Positions 59,440-64,000 of a DNA stretch of 64,000 nucleotides are shown piece after piece. This DNA is from Oscillospiraceae bacterium. GTDB lineage: Bacteria; Bacillota; Clostridia; Oscillospirales; Oscillospiraceae. Within the stretch, counting starts at the first letter, position 1; every line of letters begins with the position of its first letter. Below the pieces are notes generated by a model. It did not search any database. It saw only the letters and a program-made list of their open reading frames with translations, and had not been told where the DNA came from. Made by a program: the position numbers and the translations under genes. The DNA lies in assembly GCA_017458335.1 (NCBI GenBank), contig JAFTFT010000018.1:22683-86682 (forward strand), given 5' to 3'.

Positions 59440-60138
59440 GTGATCCGGATCGCGATTGTCGAGGACACTGCCTTTGACCGGCAGGTTCTGCAGGACTGCC
59501 TGCGCGAATACGGACAGGAGACCGGAACGGAGCTGCAGATCACGGAATTCACCGGCGGTTCGGCCTTCCTGGAGCAGGATCCGGACGACCTTGACCTGAT
59601 CTTTATGGACATCATGATGGACGGGATGGACGGCCTGACCACCGCGCGCAAGCTGCGGCGCCGGGACAGCAGGGTGCTTCTGGTCTTTGTGACCAGCATG
59701 GTGCAGTATGCTGTGCAGGGTTACAGCGTGGACGCGATGGACTTCATCGTAAAGCCTGTGACCTATACGGGACTGAAACTGTGCATGGACCGCGCGGTCC
59801 GGCGCCTGAACGAGACCGCCCCGGTGCGGCTTCGCTTTACAAACCGGGAAGGAACCCACTCGGTGGATGCTTCGGAGATCTGTTACATCGAATCTCTGGA
59901 GCATAAGATTGTTGTTCACACCCAGCAGGGGACAATCGCGTCAGACATGTCCCTTGCCGCCGCCGAGAAGATGGTGAAGGCGCTGCCGTTCTTCCGCTGC
60001 CATGTGTCGTATCTGGTCAACCTGCGCTATGTGGACTGCGTGAGCGGAAACGACGTCTGGGTCAACGGCGACCGGCTCGCCATCAGCCGGTACCGGCGGA
60101 AGGATTTCCTGGAGGCCTGGTCGGCCTGGATCGGATAG
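59440..60138 (+). CDS. LytTR-family response regulator
   Basis: 232 residues. Receiver domain with acidic pocket EDT (8-10), phosphoacceptor D57 in LIFMDIMMDG, VTSM and the conserved Lys in IVKPV. The LytTR DNA-binding domain covers about 130-232 (SEICYIESLEHKIVVHT, PFFRCHVSYLVNLRYV). GTG start behind GGGGGGATG. It is read together with the kinase 9 bases downstream and may control the divergent reductase genes and itself. Confidence 0.92.
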   Translation: MIRIAIVEDTAFDRQVLQDCLREYGQETGTELQITEFTGGSAFLEQDPDDLDLIFMDIMMDGMDGLTTARKLRRRDSRVLLVFVTSMVQYAVQGYSVDAMDFIVKPVTYTGLKLCMDRAVRRLNETAPVRLRFTNREGTHSVDASEICYIESLEHKIVVHTQQGTIASDMSLAAAEKMVKALPFFRCHVSYLVNLRYVDCVSGNDVWVNGDRLAISRYRRKDFLEAWSAWIG

Positions 60139-60147
60139 GAAAGAGGC

Positions 60148-61467
60148 ATGAGAGAACTTGTTTCACCCTTCCTGATCGGAATCGGACAGACGGCTGCCGT
60201 GCTGGTGTACTTGCTCCGCGGCGACCGGGACGCCTTTCGGGAAAGACCGGTCCGCGGCCTGTACACGGCGGCCTTTTACCTCCTGCTCAGCCTGACGCAG
60301 GCGAGGCTTCACACCTATATCACGGTCAGCGGCATGGGAAGTCTGCCGACGCTGCCGTTTCTGGCGCTGAGCTGGCTGCTGTACGCGCTGTTTCTGCTGC
60401 TCTGGAGCCGGGCATCCTGGGAGATCTGCTGCTTTCTGGCCTTTGTGCTGCTGCTGGCGGACAACTGCATCTGGCCGCTGGTCAGCAGCGTGTCGAGAAT
60501 GCTCTGGGGCGTGAACTACCTGTATGAGGGCAGTCTTGCCCGGCGCATCCTCTTCATTCTGATCCTGTCCCTGCTGGAATGCGCCCTGACCCGGGGGATC
60601 CGCCGCTTCATGCCGGAGATCCGCAAGATCCGCCTGAGCGTCTACGACGTCGTCCTGGCCGCGGCCATCGTGATTCCCTTCCTCTATATCCGCACCATCG
60701 CCGGACAGAGCGTCAGCCAGGACAACAAGCTGGACCAGATTCTTATGACGGGCTGCTGCCTCGTCGCGGTCATCACCCTGGCGGCCGAGATCGGCCACTC
60801 GTCCAGCGAGTACGAAAAGCGCCGTGAGGAACAGATGCAGAATGTCCTGCATCAGCAGCAGGCTATGTTTGAACAGAAGCTTCAGGACGCGGACGTGCTC
60901 AACCGAAAGTACCACGACATGAAGAACTTCCTGCTCTACCTGCGGTCCCGTGAGGAGGGCGGGGAGCGGGAACTGGACAGCTCCATCGACGAGCTCATGA
61001 AGAGCATCGAACCCTACGGAAAAGCTGTATCGTCCGGAAACGCGGTGGTGGATGTGATTCTGGGAGAAAAGCTTGCCGTCTGCGCCGAAGAGGAGATTGT
61101 CTGTGTGCCGTATCTGGACGGAAGCCTGCTGGACTTTGTGAAGCCGCTGGATCTCTGTACGTTGATCGGAAACGCCATGGACAACGCCATAGAAAGCTGC
61201 CGCCGGATTCCGGAGAAGGAGCGCCGCTCGATCCGCCTGCACACGGCGGAGCGGGGGAACACGGTCGTCCTGTCGGTGCGCAATACCTTTCTTACGTCGC
61301 CCGACCTGCGGGACGGACTTCCGGCAAGCACGAAAGACGATCCCGGAAACCACGGCTACGGCCTTCGGAACATGTGCTATCTGGCTGAGCACTACGGCGG
61401 GATGCTCTCCTGCCGGATCGAGGGGGAGGAGTTTGTCCTGCGGGTGACCCTGCAGAGACCGGAATGA
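60148..61467 (+). CDS. GHKL-type sensor histidine kinase
   Basis: 439 residues. The N-terminal half has six or so hydrophobic segments (about 5-215) and no extracellular domain of size. A coiled-coil linker leads to the phosphoacceptor H256 in KYHDMKNFLLYL. The ATPase part has the N-box LIGNAMDNAIESC (339-351) and the G-box HGYGLRNM. This is the AgrC/NatK-like class that pairs with LytTR regulators. The ligand is unknown; no peptide pheromone gene is evident nearby. Confidence 0.9.
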   Translation: MRELVSPFLIGIGQTAAVLVYLLRGDRDAFRERPVRGLYTAAFYLLLSLTQARLHTYITVSGMGSLPTLPFLALSWLLYALFLLLWSRASWEICCFLAFVLLLADNCIWPLVSSVSRMLWGVNYLYEGSLARRILFILILSLLECALTRGIRRFMPEIRKIRLSVYDVVLAAAIVIPFLYIRTIAGQSVSQDNKLDQILMTGCCLVAVITLAAEIGHSSSEYEKRREEQMQNVLHQQQAMFEQKLQDADVLNRKYHDMKNFLLYLRSREEGGERELDSSIDELMKSIEPYGKAVSSGNAVVDVILGEKLAVCAEEEIVCVPYLDGSLLDFVKPLDLCTLIGNAMDNAIESCRRIPEKERRSIRLHTAERGNTVVLSVRNTFLTSPDLRDGLPASTKDDPGNHGYGLRNMCYLAEHYGGMLSCRIEGEEFVLRVTLQRPE

Positions 61468-61566
61468 CGGGAAAGCGCAGCAGTCTGGTATCAAAGCGGC
61501 AGAACGCAGGAATCAATGCTGAGCTGCCGGATGATGACCGGCAACAAAATATGATAAGATGATAAG

Positions 61567-61604
61567 AGCGCCGAAGGATTGCTCCTCCGGCGCTTCTTGT
61601 GTCA
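61567..61604 (+). terminator. Terminator after the kinase gene
   Basis: AGCGCCG (61567-61573) pairs with CGGCGCT (61588-61594), with inner GGA/TCC pairs, then TCTTGTG. It lies between convergent genes. Confidence 0.7.
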
Positions 61605-61643
61605 GATGCCTGTTCTGCCCGGTTCACGCGGTTATACATTCCG

Positions 61644-62282
61644 TCATTCACCCAGAATTTCCTTTACTTTCTCTGCCATGGCGAGCCCCAGTGCTCGGTG
61701 AGACTCGGCGGAGAAGTGGACGCAGTCGATCGGTGAGGCGGAAGCATAGTCGCCGACATTCAGGTAATACACACCGTTTTCTTCGGCCATGATCCTGTAC
61801 TTTTCAGCCAGACGGCAGGAGTCCTCATAATAAGGGATCCCGAACATGCGGTCGTAGTCCGGATGGACCGGAGCAGGCGCCGCAATCAGGATTTTCTCAC
61901 CATTCGGGAAAACGGAAGTCCCCAGATCCGGAACGGCCTGCAGCATGCGTGTCCTTCGGATCAGACCGGCCGCGCTGTTGGTGGAAAACGTGGAATCGAC
62001 AACGGTCAGATCATTGATGCCGAGCGCAATGATCAGAAGATCAAGCGGCTTCTGGGACAGCAGGGCATAGGGGAGCGCAGCCTGCCCGTTCCGGCATTCG
62101 TTCCAGGGAAAATCGAAACCGGTGGTGCGCCCGCTCAGCCCGTCCTCCAGAACGTGATAGGCTTCTCCGAGCGCCTGAGCCATGACCCCCGGCCAGCGGA
62201 CATCCGGAGCATATCGAAGGCCTGTACCGGGCGTATAGCCCCATGTGTTGGAATCACCGAAACACAAAATCTCTTTCCGCAT
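61644..62282 (-). CDS. SGNH/GDSL-type hydrolase
   Basis: 212 residues, no signal peptide. Catalytic Ser in block I (ILCFGDSNTWG, GDSN at 9-12), Gly in block II (EDGLSGRTT), Asn in block III (LGINDL) and the Asp/His pair in block V (IDCVHFSAESH). This subgroup has arylesterases and thioesterases that deacylate small esters in the cytoplasm. The substrate is unknown. Confidence 0.88.
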   Translation of the reverse strand: MRKEILCFGDSNTWGYTPGTGLRYAPDVRWPGVMAQALGEAYHVLEDGLSGRTTGFDFPWNECRNGQAALPYALLSQKPLDLLIIALGINDLTVVDSTFSTNSAAGLIRRTRMLQAVPDLGTSVFPNGEKILIAAPAPVHPDYDRMFGIPYYEDSCRLAEKYRIMAEENGVYYLNVGDYASASPIDCVHFSAESHRALGLAMAEKVKEILGE

Positions 62283-62565
62283 TGTTATCTTCCCTCCTTG
62301 GCCTCATTGCTGGAAACCGGCAGCATTATATCATGTATCAGCATACAGGACAACAGAAAAACGTTCTGGAATGCCCGGACGATACGCGACGGGATTCATA
62401 CATGTCGCGGCGGTGCCAGGCCTTCAGTATTCAATCTTCGGCAAATCGCGAATCGCCAAAAGGCCCGTAAAATGGGGCTTCTTGGGCCATTGGCCTCTGG
62501 CTTGTACATGAAAATCGCACTTTCACAGACTAAAGTTTTATGTAATAATTCCAAAATGGACTGTA
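62283..62565. other. Gene-free stretch after the SGNH promoter side
   Basis: About 280 bases without a credible gene; open frames here have no ribosome binding site. No hairpin with a T-run is visible. Confidence 0.4.
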
Positions 62566-62586
62566 ATTTTACCCCGGGGGTAAAAT
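62566..62586. promoter_or_regulatory. Perfect 10-bp-arm palindrome, operator-like
   Basis: ATTTTACCCC (62566-62575), a central G, then GGGGTAAAAT (62577-62586). A further half-site GGGGTAAAT lies at 62617-62625. With no room for an RNA loop this is better read as a dimeric protein site. Confidence 0.6.
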
Positions 62587-62644
62587 CTTGGACTTATGCA
62601 CTTTATGGCAGTGTACGGGGTAAATCGGTTGACATAATATTACG

Positions 62645-62692
62645 GCAGATCAGGATTGCTTGTAGTGAGCTTTTCTGATCTGCAGTGTTTTT
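62645..62692 (+). terminator. Orphan intrinsic terminator
   Basis: 9-bp stem GCAGATCAG (62645-62653) / CTGATCTGC (62675-62683) over a 21-base loop, then AGTGTTTTT. No gene on the + strand precedes it after the SGNH gene, so it may end a small RNA starting near 62600-62640, where TTGACA (62629-62634) also occurs. Confidence 0.55.
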
Positions 62693-62914
62693 ATGCAACA
62701 ATGAAGATGCGGACCTTTTGAAGTATGCTTCATGGTAAAAGATTGAAAGAGCGTTAATTCAGGTATATTCTTCATAGTCAGTATAGTCCATGATACTGTT
62801 ATGGAGGAAGGGAATGATAGCGGCAAATCATTCAGATAGCTAAACAAAGTGATTTAATATTTTCTGACAGATATCATTGGGTACAAACAAACTGCAATAT
62901 GAAAGGGGAGTATG
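62693..62914. other. AT-rich gene-free stretch
   Basis: About 220 bases downstream of the ApbE gene, AT-rich, with no coding signal; no clear terminator for the leftward ApbE gene was found. Confidence 0.35.
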
Positions 62915-63835
62915 TCACTTTACAAAAACAATATCCAGATCCGGATCATAAAATACTTTTCCGTCATCCCTCAGGTAAACCGCAGATACACCGTATCTCT
63001 GTGCCAGATTCAGGCCTTTTTCCGGCCCGAGCACAAAGAGCGCAGTCGTGATGGCATCGGCCAGAAGTGAACTCTTCGTGATGGCAGTTACAGTTAGAAT
63101 ATGATTCTGCACCGGCCATCCTGTACGGGGGTCGAGAATATGATGATAGGTAACTCCGTTAAGATGAAAGCTTCTCTCATAAATCCCACTTGTGACCAGT
63201 GTGCTGTCGCAGCTTTTCACTGCTGCCCAGAACTCTTTCCCTCTTTCACCTGAAGGTCGCTGAAGACCGATGGTCCAGGCTTTGCCATCCGGGCGGTTCC
63301 CGACCGTGACCACATTCCCACCGAAGTTTAACAGAGCCGAGGTGACACCGCGTGCTCTGAGACTGTCCGCAATACAATCGCAGATATAGCCTTTCGCAAT
63401 TCCGCCCAGGTCAATTTCTGTTCCTTCCGGGACTCGTACGGTATTACCTAAAAGCACAATTTGAGAGCAGTCAGCCTTAGCGAGAGTCTTTTTTATTTCA
63501 GCAGGGTCCGGAAGAACCGCTGTACCATCTGTAAAATGCCAAAGCCCAATCGTAGGACCGAGCGCAATATTAAAAGCACCATCTGATGCCTGGTTCATTT
63601 CTAGCGCCATTTCTAATACTGCTCTCGTGTGCTCGTTGATTTCCACAGGTTGCCCGCTACTGTGATTGATTTTCCAGACATCACTTCCGGGAACAAACTT
63701 GCTCAACATCTGATTGTAGACTGCGCACTCATCCAGCGCTGCCTGGAGAATGTGTTCCGGTGCAGGTGAAGTAATAGTGTTGAAGGTGTCAAAATAATCG
63801 CCGCTTACTTGGTTCATTCTGATTTCTGCGTTCAT
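62915..63835 (-). CDS. apbE: FAD:protein FMN transferase ApbE
   Basis: 306 residues. ApbE transfers FMN from FAD to a Ser/Thr of target flavoproteins, needing Mg2+. Marks: DTFNTITSPAPEHIL, the FAD-binding SDGAFNIALGPTIGLWHF, IDLGGIAKGYICD, LLNFGGNV and the Mg-binding end LLADAITTALFVLG. There is no lipoprotein signal, so it acts in the cytoplasm. AAGGAG lies 7 bases before the ATG at 63835; a longer in-frame stretch upstream has no such site. No FMN-binding-domain target is encoded in the window; the Tat reductase at 57.2-59.2 kb lacks one. Confidence 0.92.
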   Translation of the reverse strand: MNAEIRMNQVSGDYFDTFNTITSPAPEHILQAALDECAVYNQMLSKFVPGSDVWKINHSSGQPVEINEHTRAVLEMALEMNQASDGAFNIALGPTIGLWHFTDGTAVLPDPAEIKKTLAKADCSQIVLLGNTVRVPEGTEIDLGGIAKGYICDCIADSLRARGVTSALLNFGGNVVTVGNRPDGKAWTIGLQRPSGERGKEFWAAVKSCDSTLVTSGIYERSFHLNGVTYHHILDPRTGWPVQNHILTVTAITKSSLLADAITTALFVLGPEKGLNLAQRYGVSAVYLRDDGKVFYDPDLDIVFVK

Positions 63836-64000
63836 TTTCCGGTCTCCTTGAGTATGATCGTAAGCGTAAAAGCTACCGGCGCATAGAGTGCCGGGCAATG
63901 ATCTGAGATAATACTCCCAAACATGCAGCAAGTATCGTCCACTCTCATGGAGTTGCAGCAACTTTCAGCAACTTCCATCCACTTGATGATGCTTGCAGCA

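Overview
The window looks like chromosomal DNA of an anaerobic, fairly GC-rich member of the Bacillota (Clostridia). Evidence: a pyruvate:ferredoxin oxidoreductase, several 4Fe-4S proteins, strong AGGAGG-type ribosome binding sites, sigma-A promoters with 17-base spacing, zinc-type ribosomal proteins L33 and L31, and a rpmG-secE-nusG-rplK-rplA cluster. The species cannot be told from the sequence. No rRNA, tRNA or CRISPR array was found.

Layout: 0.1-5 kb holds an ECF sigma/anti-sigma pair, moaA, birA (behind a 6-codon upstream ORF) and an iron-sulfur aldo/keto reductase. 5.1-12.9 kb is a type I restriction-modification locus read leftward (fic-hsdM-hsdS-small ORF-XRE regulator-hsdR). 13-16 kb is larB-larE-larC for the nickel-pincer cofactor of lactate racemase-type enzymes. 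16-25.5 kb carries a DUF4298 protein, a MATE exporter, threonine dehydratase, PFOR, a NhaC-type antiporter and an OB-fold lipoprotein. 25.6-30.1 kb is a leftward carbohydrate-type ABC transporter. 30.1-35.8 kb is a more AT-rich accessory stretch: an AlbA_2 ATP-binding protein, an unknown protein, an IS30-type transposase remnant and a DUF4143 ATPase. Then come an FMN alpha-hydroxy-acid oxidase and sbcDC.

The most remarkable region is 41.3-48.9 kb. Two complete methionine-type ABC importers (metN-metI-metQ) flank an M20 peptidase. Each importer is preceded by a near-identical leader: a 57-bp conserved block, a consensus promoter, a short ORF with 10 Met codons, and a 13-bp intrinsic terminator just before metN. 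This is the architecture of ribosome-mediated attenuation, here apparently responding to methionine, duplicated within 5 kb. In addition, the first MetQ has its two halves in swapped order relative to the second (a circular permutation), and neither MetQ has a lipobox cysteine.

48.9-56.8 kb holds a PNPOx-fold protein, an alpha-oxoamine synthase with an SDR (possibly long-chain-base lipid synthesis), a lyxose-type isomerase, mgtE behind a structured leader with a small ORF, and the ribosomal/secretion cluster. 56.9-61.5 kb has a Tat-exported FAD reductase with a ferredoxin partner, divergent from a LytTR two-component system. The window ends with an SGNH hydrolase, a 630-bp gene-free stretch with a long palindrome and an orphan terminator, and an ApbE flavin transferase.
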